DNA of 64,000 bases. Origin: Gymnodinialimonas phycosphaerae (lineage in GTDB: Bacteria; Pseudomonadota; Alphaproteobacteria; Rhodobacterales; Rhodobacteraceae). The DNA is taken from the NCBI RefSeq assembly GCF_019195455.1, contig NZ_JAIMBW010000001.1:1984001-2048000 (forward strand), in the 5' to 3' direction. Under the pieces are notes generated by a model. The model had not been told where the DNA came from. It worked only from the letters and a program-made list of their open reading frames with translations, and did no database searches. Both the position numbers and the translations under genes were made by a program. This document shows, in pieces, positions 40,828-50,156 of this stretch (positions are counted from its first letter, which is position 1; each line of letters opens with the position of its first letter).

Positions 40828-42111
40828 ATGCCGCTGAAAGACCATCCGCTTCGCTATCAGCTTGCCAATGAGCTGCACGCCCGCCCCTTTCCGACTTTGG
40901 TCAGCCCGGGTCAGGCCGTCTATCTGGCGATCAAGCAGCCCAAGAACTCCGCCAAGCGAGATCGGGGGCTGGACCGCGCGCATCTGCTGGCGCTGCTGGA
41001 CCGGTTCGGCGCGCAGCACCCCAGCCCGGACGCCACGCATTACTTCGCGAAACTAGGCCGCTTTCACCTGAAATGGGAAAGTCACACGGAATTCGTGACC
41101 TACACGGCGTTCATGGAAAACGCCGTAGACAGGCCCTTTGATCCTGCCGCCTGGGATGTCTTCCCCGAAGATTGGCTGGAGGAGGCGCCGGGCGTGCGCC
41201 TCACTTCGGCCCATATCCGCTTTGCCAAAGCCCCGGCGGCGGAACGCGAGATATCCGAGCAGATCAACGAGTGGTTTGTGCCCGAAAGCCTTGCCGCCTC
41301 CCATGTGTTGGACAAGACCGCCATCGTGGCGGGCGATTTCCGCATCGACAGTGCCGGGCACATGCGCTTTGCCGTTTTCACCCAAGATGGCACCGGCAAC
41401 CGCCGCATCGGCCGTATCGTGCAGCGGATTTGCGAGATCGAGACCTATAAGACCATGTCGATGTTGAGCCTGCCGCGCGCCCGCGCGATTTCGCACCGGA
41501 TGGGCGAGATCGACGCCTCGCTCTCAGGCCTGATCAACGATCTGACCGGTGATCTGGCCAAGCCCGACGAAACGCTGGACGCGCTGCTGGGGGCGGCGGC
41601 AGAGTTGGAGCAATTGCAGACTGAAAGCTCGTTCCGGTTCGGCGCGACACGGGCCTATGAGGCCCTGGTGAACCAGCGCATTGAAGTGCTTCGGGAAGAG
41701 CGCTTTCAAGGCCGTCAGACCTTCGGAGAGTTCATGATGCGCCGCTTCGATCCCGCGATGCGCACCGTGAAAGCAACCGAGCGGCGGTTGCAGGGCATGA
41801 CAGACCGTGCGATCCGGGCGGGCGATTTGTTGCGGACGCGGGTGGACGTCGATCGGTCCGCCCAGAACCAGCAATTACTGGAATCGATGGACGCGCGGTC
41901 CGATTTGCAGTTGCGGTTGCAGAAGACTGTCGAAGGCCTCTCGATCGTGGCGATCAGCTATTACGCCGTCTCGCTGATGGCCTATCTGTTGGCACCGCTG
42001 GCCGAGCCGCTTGGGGTCGAGAAAACGCTTTTGACGGCCTTGGCGGTGATCCCGGTGGTGGCAGTTGTCTGGCTGTCCTTGCGGGCGATCCGGCGATCCA
42101 TCGAGAAATAG
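40828..42111 (+). CDS. DUF3422 membrane-anchored protein, 427 aa
   Basis: Begins MPLKDHPLRYQLANELHARP, the family signature of DUF3422, and has FHLKWESHTEFVTYT near residue 75. Two hydrophobic segments close the protein (about 375-395 and 400-420), followed by a basic tail, so it is anchored in the inner membrane with a large cytoplasmic domain. Widespread in alpha- and betaproteobacteria; function unknown. No operon partner is obvious. Confidence 0.92.
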   Translation: MPLKDHPLRYQLANELHARPFPTLVSPGQAVYLAIKQPKNSAKRDRGLDRAHLLALLDRFGAQHPSPDATHYFAKLGRFHLKWESHTEFVTYTAFMENAVDRPFDPAAWDVFPEDWLEEAPGVRLTSAHIRFAKAPAAEREISEQINEWFVPESLAASHVLDKTAIVAGDFRIDSAGHMRFAVFTQDGTGNRRIGRIVQRICEIETYKTMSMLSLPRARAISHRMGEIDASLSGLINDLTGDLAKPDETLDALLGAAAELEQLQTESSFRFGATRAYEALVNQRIEVLREERFQGRQTFGEFMMRRFDPAMRTVKATERRLQGMTDRAIRAGDLLRTRVDVDRSAQNQQLLESMDARSDLQLRLQKTVEGLSIVAISYYAVSLMAYLLAPLAEPLGVEKTLLTALAVIPVVAVVWLSLRAIRRSIEK

Positions 42112-42197
42112 GGATTTCCCCGACTGCGTCGGCGACCCGCGGGGGGCCAGCCCCCCGCACCCCCCGGCATTTTCACGGAACAAAGAGGGGCAGTCAT

Positions 42198-43787
42198 CTA
42201 ACGCAGGGCGCGGCGGAGGATTTTACCGGTGCTCGTCATTGGCAAGCTGTCGGCGAAGATGATCCGGCGCGGCACCATATGGGCGGAGGCCTTGGTGCGA
42301 ACGAGCTGCTTCAGCGTTTCCTCAAGATCAGTGGTGTCAGTGCCCGGACGCAGGACGACATGGGCCACGATGACCTCGGTGCGGACCGGATCCGGCTGGC
42401 CCACCACGGCGGCAAGGGTCACATCGGGATGGGTGCAAAGCGCCTGCTCGATCTCCACCGGGCCGATGCGATACCCGGCCGACGTGATGACATCGTCATC
42501 GCGGGAATGAAACACCATCTGGCCATCGGCAAGCAGCGTGGCAAGGTCACCGGTACGCAGCCAGCCATCGCGGATCTTCCGCGCTGTTGCCGCCGGTTTG
42601 TTCCAGTATCCCAGCATCATCACCGGGTCCGGCGCATGCACGCAGACCTCGCCGACCTCGCCCGCAGCGACAGGCACGTCGCCGGGACCAAGGACGGCAA
42701 CCTCGTGACCGGGGACCCCCAGGCCCATCGCGCCCGGTGTGCGATCCATCACGCCGTCGCAGGCCGCCACAACCAGATTGGCCTCGGTCTGGCCGTAGAA
42801 TTCGTTGATCGGGCAACCAAGCGTACCGCGCCCCCAGTCAAGGAGGTCCGCACCAAGGGCCTCGCCCCCCGACCCGACGGCGCGCAGCCGCAAGGTGCGC
42901 GGCACCCTGGCCTGCTGCATCAGGCGCAGGGCGGTGGGCGGCAGGAAGCTGTTGCTGACCCCCTCGCACGCCATCAGGGCAAAAGCTGCGTCCGGGTCGA
43001 ACTTGGCGAAGCGGTGCGAGATCAACGGCGCGCCGTAAAAGAGGCAGGGCAGCGCCATGTCCATCAGCCCCCCGATCCAGGCCCAATCCGCGGGGGTCCA
43101 CCCGACATCGCCCGGTTGCGGGAAGCCCGCTTGCGATAATTCCATGCACGGCAGATGCCCATAGAGGAACCGGTGCGCGTGAAGCACGCCCTTGGGATCG
43201 CCGGTGGTGCCTGACGTGTAGATCATCACGGCGGGATCATCGGCCTGGGTCGCGGCAATGCGGAAGGCCCGGGGCCCCTGGGCCATGGCATCGTCGAGGG
43301 ACATCTCGGCCCCGCGCTTGGTCGTCGACAGGATGACCGGCGCATCCGTGACCGCGCGCAGCTTGTCCTCCACCGCGCCTTCGACGATTACCGCCTTCGC
43401 GCCGCTATCGGCCAAGCGGTAGCGCAAGGCATCCTCTCCGAAGAGCGTGAACAGCGGCAGCGACACGGCCCCCACCTTATGCGCCGCCAGATGCGCCACC
43501 AGCACCCGCGGGTTCTGCGCCATCAAGATCGCAACGCGGTCGCCCCGCCGCACGCCGCGCGCGGCCAGAACGGCGGCAAGACTGTCGGAGGCGACTTTCA
43601 GCTGGCCATAGGTCCAGACTTCATCGGGCGGGCCGATGTGCCTGATCGCGACCTGATCGGGCGCGGTGCGGGCCCACCGATCACAGCAGACGTCGGCAAT
43701 GTTGAGCCGCGTGGGAATGTCCCACGCGAAGCCCGCGCGCATGTCTGCCCACGGGCCGAGGCTGGGAATCAGCCGATCAATCGGCAA
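42198..43787 (-). CDS. Acyl-CoA synthetase (AMP-forming), 529 aa
   Basis: ANL-superfamily ligase: AMP-binding P-loop IYTSGTTGDPKGV (about 190-202), EFYGQTEANL, WLRTGDLA, RIGPVEIEQAL and the catalytic lysine in STGKILRR at the C-terminus. It resembles the acetate/medium-chain acyl-CoA synthetase group (AcsM-like), with an unknown acid substrate. The start is uncertain: a TTG at 43787 overlaps the stop of the upstream lipoprotein gene and would be coupled, while an ATG lies at 43742; neither has a good ribosome site. Confidence 0.88.
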   Translation of the reverse strand: MPIDRLIPSLGPWADMRAGFAWDIPTRLNIADVCCDRWARTAPDQVAIRHIGPPDEVWTYGQLKVASDSLAAVLAARGVRRGDRVAILMAQNPRVLVAHLAAHKVGAVSLPLFTLFGEDALRYRLADSGAKAVIVEGAVEDKLRAVTDAPVILSTTKRGAEMSLDDAMAQGPRAFRIAATQADDPAVMIYTSGTTGDPKGVLHAHRFLYGHLPCMELSQAGFPQPGDVGWTPADWAWIGGLMDMALPCLFYGAPLISHRFAKFDPDAAFALMACEGVSNSFLPPTALRLMQQARVPRTLRLRAVGSGGEALGADLLDWGRGTLGCPINEFYGQTEANLVVAACDGVMDRTPGAMGLGVPGHEVAVLGPGDVPVAAGEVGEVCVHAPDPVMMLGYWNKPAATARKIRDGWLRTGDLATLLADGQMVFHSRDDDVITSAGYRIGPVEIEQALCTHPDVTLAAVVGQPDPVRTEVIVAHVVLRPGTDTTDLEETLKQLVRTKASAHMVPRRIIFADSLPMTSTGKILRRALR

Positions 43788-44271
43788 TCACGGTGACCGT
43801 GGGCAGCGACGTAAGGTTCAACCCCAACGCCTGAAAGGCGGCCAGCGACAGGCGCGAGCCCGATCCACGTTCGCCCCCCGAGGGGCGGGCCGTGACCTCT
43901 ACCGTGGTGCCGTTGGGGGCGACGACAGTGACCACCCGCTCTCGGTCGACCAGCGGTGTCTCGATCCACAGGCCGGGCTGGGTGGCGTCCCCAAGGCTCG
44001 CCACGGTGAAGCCGCGCACGGAATCGCCGGTCGCGATGTCGCCTGCCGCCACGGCGGCGGCGCGGGTGGAACTGTCGGCGGGGGCGATGTCTTCTGCCGC
44101 GGCCTCTCCGGTCACGGCCGCGGTGATCACCTCGCCTGTCGCGGCCTCTTGCGGGGCGTTGCGACCGCCGAAGCCGCTGCCCGGGCCATCACCGCTGAAC
44201 AATCCGCCAAACCCGCCATTGGCGCATCCCGCCAGGGCAAGGACCGCCAGGATCGAAATCGCTCGTGTCAT
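43777..44271 (-). CDS. Small lipoprotein, 164 aa
   Basis: [19 protein letters not shown] carries the lipobox LAGC, so Cys16 is lipidated. The next about 60 residues are Gly/Ala-rich and low-complexity; the C-terminal half ([20 protein letters not shown], then [12 protein letters not shown]) is beta-like. The ATG at 44271 follows GAGAGG at 7 bases. It is divergent from moaA and overlaps the acyl-CoA synthetase start by 11 bases. Function unknown; probably envelope-associated. Confidence 0.75.
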   Translation of the reverse strand: MTRAISILAVLALAGCANGGFGGLFSGDGPGSGFGGRNAPQEAATGEVITAAVTGEAAAEDIAPADSSTRAAAVAAGDIATGDSVRGFTVASLGDATQPGLWIETPLVDRERVVTVVAPNGTTVEVTARPSGGERGSGSRLSLAAFQALGLNLTSLPTVTVIAD

Positions 44272-44371
44272 GCTCGCACCTCTCAACACGTTTTGCGCCA
44301 GACTAGGCGCGCACCGATCCGTGATCAACTGCTGGCTTGCACGCCCCCCGGTCGCCTCCTACTGTCGGCCC

Positions 44372-45382
44372 ATGACACAAAGCGCCCCCCTTATCGATCC
44401 CTTCGCCCGCGCCATCACCTATCTGCGCGTGTCGGTCACGGACCGCTGCGATTTCCGCTGCGTTTACTGCATGTCCGAGAACATGCAGTTCCTGCCCAAG
44501 AAAGAGCTTCTGACGCTGGAAGAGTTGGATCGCATGTGTTCCACCTTCATAGGTCTGGGCGTGCGCAAGCTGCGGATCACGGGCGGTGAGCCGCTGGTGC
44601 GGCGCGATATCATGACGTTTTTCGAAGGCATGAAGCGCCATCTGGACAGCGGCGATCTGGCCGAGCTGACCTTGACCACCAACGGCAGCCAGCTTTCCCG
44701 CTTCGCCGAGCCGCTTTATGCGGCGGGCGTGCGGCGCATCAACATCTCGCTCGATACGATCGACGAGAAGAAATTCGCCGAGATCACCCGTTGGGGTCGC
44801 CTGAAACAGGTGCTGGAAGGTATCGACGCAGCCCTGGCCGTGGGGTTACACGTGAAAATCAACGCGGTCGCCCTGAAGAACTTCAACGAGGATGAGCTGT
44901 TCACCCTGCAAGAATGGTGCCTGGCACGCGGGATGGACCTGACCTTCATCGAGGTCATGCCAATGGGCGATCTGGGCAATGAAGACCGGTTGGATCAGTA
45001 CTGGGCCCTGACCGACCTGCGCGCGCGCCTGGCCGAGCGGTTCACGCTCACGGATCTGGCCGAGCGGACCGGCGGACCGGCGCGCTATGTCCAGTTGAAC
45101 GAGACGGGCCAGAAGATCGGCTTCATCACGCCGCTGTCCCACAATTTCTGCGAGTCGTGCAATCGCGTGCGGCTGACCTGCACCGGCCAGCTTTACATGT
45201 GCCTGGGACAGGAAGACATGGCCGACCTGCGCGCGCCGCTGCGCGCCAGCGACGGCAACGGCCCGCTGGAAGACGCCATCCGCGCCGCCATCGGTCGCAA
45301 ACCCAAGGGCCACGACTTCGACTATTCGCGGCAGGTGGCGGACGGGCAGATGTCACGACACATGAGCCATACGGGGGGGTGA
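44372..45382 (+). CDS. moaA: MoaA, GTP 3',8-cyclase
   Basis: Radical-SAM enzyme of molybdenum cofactor synthesis. The SAM-binding [4Fe-4S] cluster ligands are C26, C30 and C33 (CDFRCVYC); the second cluster uses [19 protein letters not shown] near the end; the protein ends in the essential Gly-Gly. 336 aa, normal length. The start ATG at 44372 fits the conserved [20 protein letters not shown] beginning. No other moa gene is adjacent. Confidence 0.96.
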   Translation: MTQSAPLIDPFARAITYLRVSVTDRCDFRCVYCMSENMQFLPKKELLTLEELDRMCSTFIGLGVRKLRITGGEPLVRRDIMTFFEGMKRHLDSGDLAELTLTTNGSQLSRFAEPLYAAGVRRINISLDTIDEKKFAEITRWGRLKQVLEGIDAALAVGLHVKINAVALKNFNEDELFTLQEWCLARGMDLTFIEVMPMGDLGNEDRLDQYWALTDLRARLAERFTLTDLAERTGGPARYVQLNETGQKIGFITPLSHNFCESCNRVRLTCTGQLYMCLGQEDMADLRAPLRASDGNGPLEDAIRAAIGRKPKGHDFDYSRQVADGQMSRHMSHTGG

Positions 45383-45407
45383 GCAGCGGTTCGGGCCATG
45401 CCCGATG

Positions 45408-45530
45408 AAAGGTCCAGTGGACCTTTCAAGCTGCGAACGGGCGGAGCCCCGGGGGAAACTGTTCGGGCTGAGCCCCGGGCCGGGCGGAACGTCCAGTGGG
45501 ACGTTTCGGGAAAATCATGGGCGGAGCCCC
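45408..45530. repeat. Two REP-like units with hairpins downstream of moaA
   Basis: Two similar units spaced exactly 80 bp apart, each a hairpin around CCAGTGG: AAAGGTCC-AGT-GGACCTTT (45408-45426) and AACGTCC-AGTG-GGACGTT (45488-45505). Each is followed by GGGCGGAGCCCC (45439-45450 and 45519-45530). Such repeats occur in intergenic DNA of Rhodobacteraceae and may end transcription of moaA and of the convergent nuclease gene. Confidence 0.6.
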
Positions 45531-45549
45531 AGACCTAACGTGAATATAC

Positions 45550-46005
45550 TCAGTCCACAGGACACCACGGGTTAATGTCTTGATTCCGTTCGTACGGAAC
45601 CAGAAAACCGCGCCGCTCCATCAGTATGGTGACTGAAAAGGCGCGTTCGTCAGCAACGCGATCAACGTCCGCCACAATTCTTCCGAAGAAGCTATCTGGT
45701 CCGACGTCTCTCAGTTCCACACGTTGTCCTTCGGGGAGTAGCTCCATCAACTCGACCCGCGCTAAGGTCCCCTGTAGTCGCTCTTCCTCGCAGCCAGGCC
45801 GTAGCACTTCAGGCGCATCCACTCCCCGTAAGCGAACGCTTACGCTCGAATTCAGATTGGGCCAAATCTCGACCTGCGCCACGAACGTATCCCCGTCGAT
45901 TACCCGCTGAACCGTCCCCACATACGGCCCCTCGAAACGTTGTTCTTGTGCCGCGCACGGCGTTGCGAATACCAAAGCCATTGACGCAAGGAATGCCATT
46001 TTCAT
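45550..46005 (-). CDS. Secreted thermonuclease-family (SNase-like) protein, 151 aa
   Basis: After a signal peptide (MKMAFLASMALVFATPCAAQ) the mature domain has SNase features: VQRVIDGDTFVAQ, SVRLRGVDAPEVL (Arg and Asp of the active-site loop) and FFGRIVADV. Staphylococcal nuclease-like proteins cut DNA/RNA with calcium. AAGGGA precedes the ATG at 46005. Base composition is lower in G+C than neighbours. The catalytic Glu of the usual VxLExxxxxxDxYGR is hard to place (VELRDVGPDSFFGR), so activity is uncertain. Confidence 0.75.
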   Translation of the reverse strand: MKMAFLASMALVFATPCAAQEQRFEGPYVGTVQRVIDGDTFVAQVEIWPNLNSSVSVRLRGVDAPEVLRPGCEEERLQGTLARVELMELLPEGQRVELRDVGPDSFFGRIVADVDRVADERAFSVTILMERRGFLVPYERNQDINPWCPVD

Positions 46006-46141
46006 GTCCAAATCCCTTTCGATCCCTGAAGTCCCGTAGTCCGTTGGACGCACGAGGCTTACCCCCCTGCGGAGAGCGCTGCAAAACCTACTCAAAGGTA
46101 AACACATCTATTAAATGCAATTATTACAGTCGCCTAGACAT

Positions 46142-46159
46142 CTGCTCAAGCTTGAGCAG
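46142..46159. repeat. 18-bp perfect palindrome, copy 2
   Basis: CTGCTCAAGCTTGAGCAG is a perfect palindrome sharing its 16-bp core with 26518-26533. It lies between the nuclease start and the amidohydrolase stop. No T-run follows. Confidence 0.6.
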
Positions 46160-46177
46160 GGCCACAACTGCGCCGTT

Positions 46178-47341
46178 TTAAGCAGCCGGCATCCGCTTCT
46201 CCACAATCTCTGCCCACCAGCTACAGCCCGCCGGGATCGCTTCGTCGTTGAAGTTGTATTTGGGGTGGTGGACCATGGCCGTGTCGCCGTTACCCACCAG
46301 GATGTAGGCGCCCGGGCGCTCTTGCAGCATGAAGGCGAAATCCTCGCCGCCCATCACCAACTCCACGTCATCGCACCCGCCCGAAACGCTGGTGGCGACC
46401 TCTGCCGCGAAGGCCGTCTGCTCTTCCGAGTTCACCATGACCGGGTAGCCCTTCACATAGGTCACCTCGGCCCGGCCGCCCATCATCGCGGCGGCCCCTT
46501 CGCAGATCTCGGGGACACGCTTGGCCGCCAGATCGCGGTTCTCTTCCGACATGGTGCGCACGGTGCCGCGCATGGTGACGGTTTCAGGGATCACGTTGAA
46601 TGCTTTGGACTCGGTCTCCAGCGAGGTGACGGAGACAACGATCTGGCTGACCGGGTCCGCGTTGCGCGCGACGATGGTTTGCAGCGCGGTGACTGCGTGG
46701 GCCGCCATGACGGTCGTATCAATCGTGGTGTTGGGTTTGGCCGCGTGCCCGCCCTTGCCCTTGAACTGCACCTCGAACGTATCCGTGGCCGCAAAGAACG
46801 CGCCCGCACGAATGCCGAAGGACCCCACCGGCTTGCCCGGCCAGTTGTGCATCCCGTAGACCTCATCGATGCCGAAACGGTCCATCATGCCGTCGTCGCA
46901 CATCTCCTTGCCGCCGCCGCCGCCTTCCTCTGCCGGTTGGAAGATCACCGCGACGGTGCCGTCGAAATTGCGTGTCTCGGCCAGGTACTTGGCCGCCCCC
47001 AGTAGCATCGCCGTGTGGCCATCGTGGCCGCAGGCATGCATCGCGCCCGGCGTCTTGGAGGCATAGTCCAGCCCTGTGTCCTCGAAGATCGGCAGCGCGT
47101 CCATGTCGGCGCGCAGACCCAGCGTCTTTCCGGACGTGTTCGTCTTGCCCTTGATGATCCCCACCACGCCCGTACGGCCAAGGCCGGTGACGATCTCATC
47201 ACAGCCGAACTCCTTCAGCTTTTCGGCCACAAGGGCCGAGGTGCGGTGCGTCTCGAAAAGGATCTCGGGGTTCTCGTGCAGGTCCCGGCGCCATTCGGTG
47301 ATTTCGGGCAACAGTTCGGCAAAGCGGTTCTTTACTGGCAT
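46178..47341 (-). CDS. M20-family amidohydrolase (hippurate-hydrolase-like), 387 aa
   Basis: M20D peptidase/aminoacylase: metal motifs LRADMDALPI, HACGHDGHTAMLLG and FQPAEEGGGGG, with GGEDFAFML near the end, typical of HipO-like N-acyl-amino-acid or IAA-amino-acid hydrolases. GGGGAAG lies upstream of the ATG. It is the third gene of a minus-strand group with an ArgE-like deacetylase and a DAO-type oxidoreductase, pointing to breakdown of N-substituted amino acids, perhaps imported by the divergent ABC transporter. Confidence 0.9.
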   Translation of the reverse strand: MPVKNRFAELLPEITEWRRDLHENPEILFETHRTSALVAEKLKEFGCDEIVTGLGRTGVVGIIKGKTNTSGKTLGLRADMDALPIFEDTGLDYASKTPGAMHACGHDGHTAMLLGAAKYLAETRNFDGTVAVIFQPAEEGGGGGKEMCDDGMMDRFGIDEVYGMHNWPGKPVGSFGIRAGAFFAATDTFEVQFKGKGGHAAKPNTTIDTTVMAAHAVTALQTIVARNADPVSQIVVSVTSLETESKAFNVIPETVTMRGTVRTMSEENRDLAAKRVPEICEGAAAMMGGRAEVTYVKGYPVMVNSEEQTAFAAEVATSVSGGCDDVELVMGGEDFAFMLQERPGAYILVGNGDTAMVHHPKYNFNDEAIPAGCSWWAEIVEKRMPAA

Positions 47342-47423
47342 GGTTCTTCCCCTGTGTGAGATGTCTCAAAGAAGGTGACACCGGCGCGGGCCGCCTTCAA
47401 GGGCCTAAAAGGCTGGCACGTGC

Positions 47424-48767
47424 CTAAAGATTTGGCCCGGGCCGCAGCTTGGACCCATCAAGGAAACGCGCCATGCCAAAGCGGTTCAGGTCGTGGCCGG
47501 GCGCGTTGCCTTGCGCCATATCAGCCAGTATGCGCCCAAAGGCGGGGCCGATGCCGAAGCCGTGGCCGCACATGCCGGTAGCGACCATCAGGCCGGGCAG
47601 CTTTTCCACGTGATCGACGACCGGAACGACATCTGGCAGCACGTCGATCATCCCCGCCCAGGCGGCCATCGTCTCCACATGACCCACCTGGGGATAGGCC
47701 TGTGCGAAGCGGCGCTTGATTTCCGAGATCTTGGCGAGGCTTGGCTGCGGGTCGAGCACGCGGAGGCGTTCAAATGGGGTGCGCTCCTCGGCTGACCATT
47801 TTCGGGCCGTGCGAAGGGCATCGGGGTAATCGCGGGGCGCGGGGCCGCGCAGGTAGATCTCGAAGTCGCCGGTCAGGGCCAGCGGCAGGTAGCGGCGGAT
47901 GTGGCGGATCACGTCTGGGCCAGTGAACAACTCGCCATAGGCGGCGGGCGCAAGGGTGTAGCCGCCATCCGCGCGGGGCCGCATGGCAAGGCGGTCATCA
48001 ACGGCGGCCGTGCTGAGGACTTGCGGCAGCGGCTGCGTGGCCATCACCGTCGAGCGCACGGAAAGCTGTGGAATATCGACACCATGGCGACGCAGGAACA
48101 GCGACGACCACGATCCGCCCGCCAACACCACCTGCCCCGCCTTCACGCGGCCCGCCTCGGTCACGACCCCGGTCACACGGCCCGCCTCGATATCCAATGT
48201 GCGCACGGCGCAATTCTCGATCACCCGCGCGCCATCGGCCTGCGCCAGACGCGCCAATTCGGGCACGGCGACCCACGGCTCGGCCTTCATGTCGGTGGGC
48301 GTGTGCATCCCGCCAACCCAGGGGCCGTTGGGGTGGCCCAGCGCCTCCATCAGCTTTTCACGCGTCATGATCCGGGACGAGACGCCATAGGCCCGCGCCA
48401 TCTCGATCCATTCTTGGTACCCGGCCAGTCCCTTCATATCACGGGCGAAATAGGTGACGCCCATTTGCCGCAGGCCCAGCCTGCCCTGCGCCTCGGCGTC
48501 AAGGTCTTTCCACAACTCCTGCGCCTCAAGCGCGATGGGAATCTCTGCCTCATCGCGGCCCTGCACGCGGATCCAGCCCCAGTTCCGGCCCGATTGCTCG
48601 GCAGCGACGCGGCCTTTCTCCAGCACCACGACCGAGAGGCCCGCGCGCGCCGCAAAAAGCGCCGTCGACACGCCCAGAACCCCGCCACCGATCACAGCAA
48701 GATCGACGGCATCGGGCAAGTCATCACGGAAATGGACCGGCCTGCCCGCGTGGAAGGGAAACGTCAT
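47424..48767 (-). CDS. FAD-dependent oxidoreductase (DAO family), 447 aa
   Basis: Dinucleotide-binding motif AVIGGGVLGVSTALFAARAG near residue 25, followed by VVLEKGRVAAEQSGRNWGW, the pattern of D-amino-acid-oxidase/sarcosine-oxidase/opine-oxidase relatives, and the C-terminal GMCGHGFGIGPAFGRILADM. Likely oxidises a secondary amine or D-amino acid. The start overlaps the stop of the argE-like gene by 4 bases, showing co-expression. The substrate is unknown; the context suggests an opine-like or N-acylated amino acid. Confidence 0.88.
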   Translation of the reverse strand: MTFPFHAGRPVHFRDDLPDAVDLAVIGGGVLGVSTALFAARAGLSVVVLEKGRVAAEQSGRNWGWIRVQGRDEAEIPIALEAQELWKDLDAEAQGRLGLRQMGVTYFARDMKGLAGYQEWIEMARAYGVSSRIMTREKLMEALGHPNGPWVGGMHTPTDMKAEPWVAVPELARLAQADGARVIENCAVRTLDIEAGRVTGVVTEAGRVKAGQVVLAGGSWSSLFLRRHGVDIPQLSVRSTVMATQPLPQVLSTAAVDDRLAMRPRADGGYTLAPAAYGELFTGPDVIRHIRRYLPLALTGDFEIYLRGPAPRDYPDALRTARKWSAEERTPFERLRVLDPQPSLAKISEIKRRFAQAYPQVGHVETMAAWAGMIDVLPDVVPVVDHVEKLPGLMVATGMCGHGFGIGPAFGRILADMAQGNAPGHDLNRFGMARFLDGSKLRPGPNL

Positions 48768-49915
48768 GCGACCTCGGACAGCAGCTTTTCGATGAAGGCT
48801 TCGCCCTGTTGGAACTGGTCGACGGTGATGAATTCATTGGCCTGATGCGCCTGCTCGATAGAACCCGGGCCACAAACCACAGCGGAATAGCCCGCCGCCT
48901 GGAACTGGCCCGCTTCGGTGCCGAAACTGACGACCCCGCTGGAGTTCAGGCCGGTCAGCTTGCGCACCATCTGCTCGGCCTCTCCGTCTGGCTCAGCACG
49001 CAGACCGGGCACGTCCCAGCGCGGGGTGACGCGGATTTCGGCTTCGGGGCGGACGGCCTTCATGCCCGCTTCGATCCGGGCGATCTCGGCCAGGATCTTA
49101 TCGCGCCATTCGGCGATGGACTCCGTCGGCAAGGCCCGCAGGGACAGGACAAACATGCAATCCTTGGCGGTGATGTTGTGGGCGGTGCCCCCTTCGATCA
49201 CGCCGACATGCAGCGTGGAATAGGGCGGATCGAAGGGGCTCGCCGGATCGGCGGCAGCGGCGGAGGCTTCATTCACCTCGTTGGCCCATTGGATCAGACG
49301 CGCGGATTCCATCACCGCCGAGACGCCCTTGTAAGCCAGCGAGGAATGCACCTCGTAGCCCCGGAAATGCAGATCGAACCCGGTGCCACCCTTGTGACCG
49401 TTGATGATGCCCATATCGGTGGGCTCTCCGATGATGGCGAACGAGGCGCGCGGCAGCCCGGCCATCGCTTCGATCATTGGGGGCGCGCCCACGCAGCCGA
49501 TTTCCTCGTCGCGCGACAGGGCCAGTTGCAGGGGCCGCGACACGCCGCGCCGCTTTGCCTCCACCACCCCCCAGATCGCCAGCGCATCAAACCCCTTCAT
49601 GTCGCAGGTGCCGCGCCCATAAAGCTTGCCGTCCTTCTCTGTCACCCAGAACGGATCCGTGTCCCAGGCCTGCCCATCGACCGGAACCACATCAGTATGG
49701 CCCGACAGGACAATCCCGCCGTCCACCTCGGGGCCCACATGGGCGAACAGCGACGCCTTCTGGCCTGTCGCATCCATGTCCCGGGCGCTTTCGATGCCAT
49801 GGCTGGCCAGATAATCGGCGACCCAATCGACCAGTTCCAGGTTGCTGTCACGGCTGACGGTGGGAAAGGCCACCAGCTTTGATAGAAGATCTCGCGGAGA
49901 GAGGACTTGGGTCAT
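48764..49915 (-). CDS. argE: ArgE/DapE-type deacetylase
   Basis: M20A metallopeptidase: LSGHTDVVPVDGQAW with the His-Thr-Asp metal site, GRGTCDMKGFDAL with metal and bridging Asp, DEEIGCVGAP (catalytic Glu), and EPTDMGIINGHKG. 383 aa, the usual size of acetylornithine deacetylase. It deacylates N-acetylornithine or, given the operon, a related N-acyl amino acid. It heads the minus-strand group and is divergent from the ABC transporter. The ATG at 49915 fits the family N-terminus; the ribosome site is weak. Confidence 0.85.
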   Translation of the reverse strand: MTQVLSPRDLLSKLVAFPTVSRDSNLELVDWVADYLASHGIESARDMDATGQKASLFAHVGPEVDGGIVLSGHTDVVPVDGQAWDTDPFWVTEKDGKLYGRGTCDMKGFDALAIWGVVEAKRRGVSRPLQLALSRDEEIGCVGAPPMIEAMAGLPRASFAIIGEPTDMGIINGHKGGTGFDLHFRGYEVHSSLAYKGVSAVMESARLIQWANEVNEASAAAADPASPFDPPYSTLHVGVIEGGTAHNITAKDCMFVLSLRALPTESIAEWRDKILAEIARIEAGMKAVRPEAEIRVTPRWDVPGLRAEPDGEAEQMVRKLTGLNSSGVVSFGTEAGQFQAAGYSAVVCGPGSIEQAHQANEFITVDQFQQGEAFIEKLLSEVA

Positions 49916-50059
49916 GGGAGCATCCGATTTTGTGCGCGCAGGCCATTCAACCCTGAGCGCACGCTGCGAAGTCGTCAAGGCCACCCGCTGATCGCGACGC
50001 CCAAAGAATGGGCGCCCGCCTAATTCCCATGCGTCAACCGGCACGTAGACCCTTGCGGG

Positions 50060-50072
50060 ATGAAAATTTCAT
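50060..50072. promoter_or_regulatory. Inverted repeat in the argE-ABC divergent spacer
   Basis: ATGAAA-A-TTTCAT is a perfect 6-bp dyad between the two divergent operons, 85 bases before the first ABC gene. It is a candidate site for a shared regulator. Confidence 0.35.
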
Positions 50073-50156
50073 GTTAGCGTCAACGGTATAGAGCGCCCGT
50101 TTCGAGAGATCGAACAAAGGGCAGCCGTATCCGACAGGTCAGGGGGACCTCCACAT

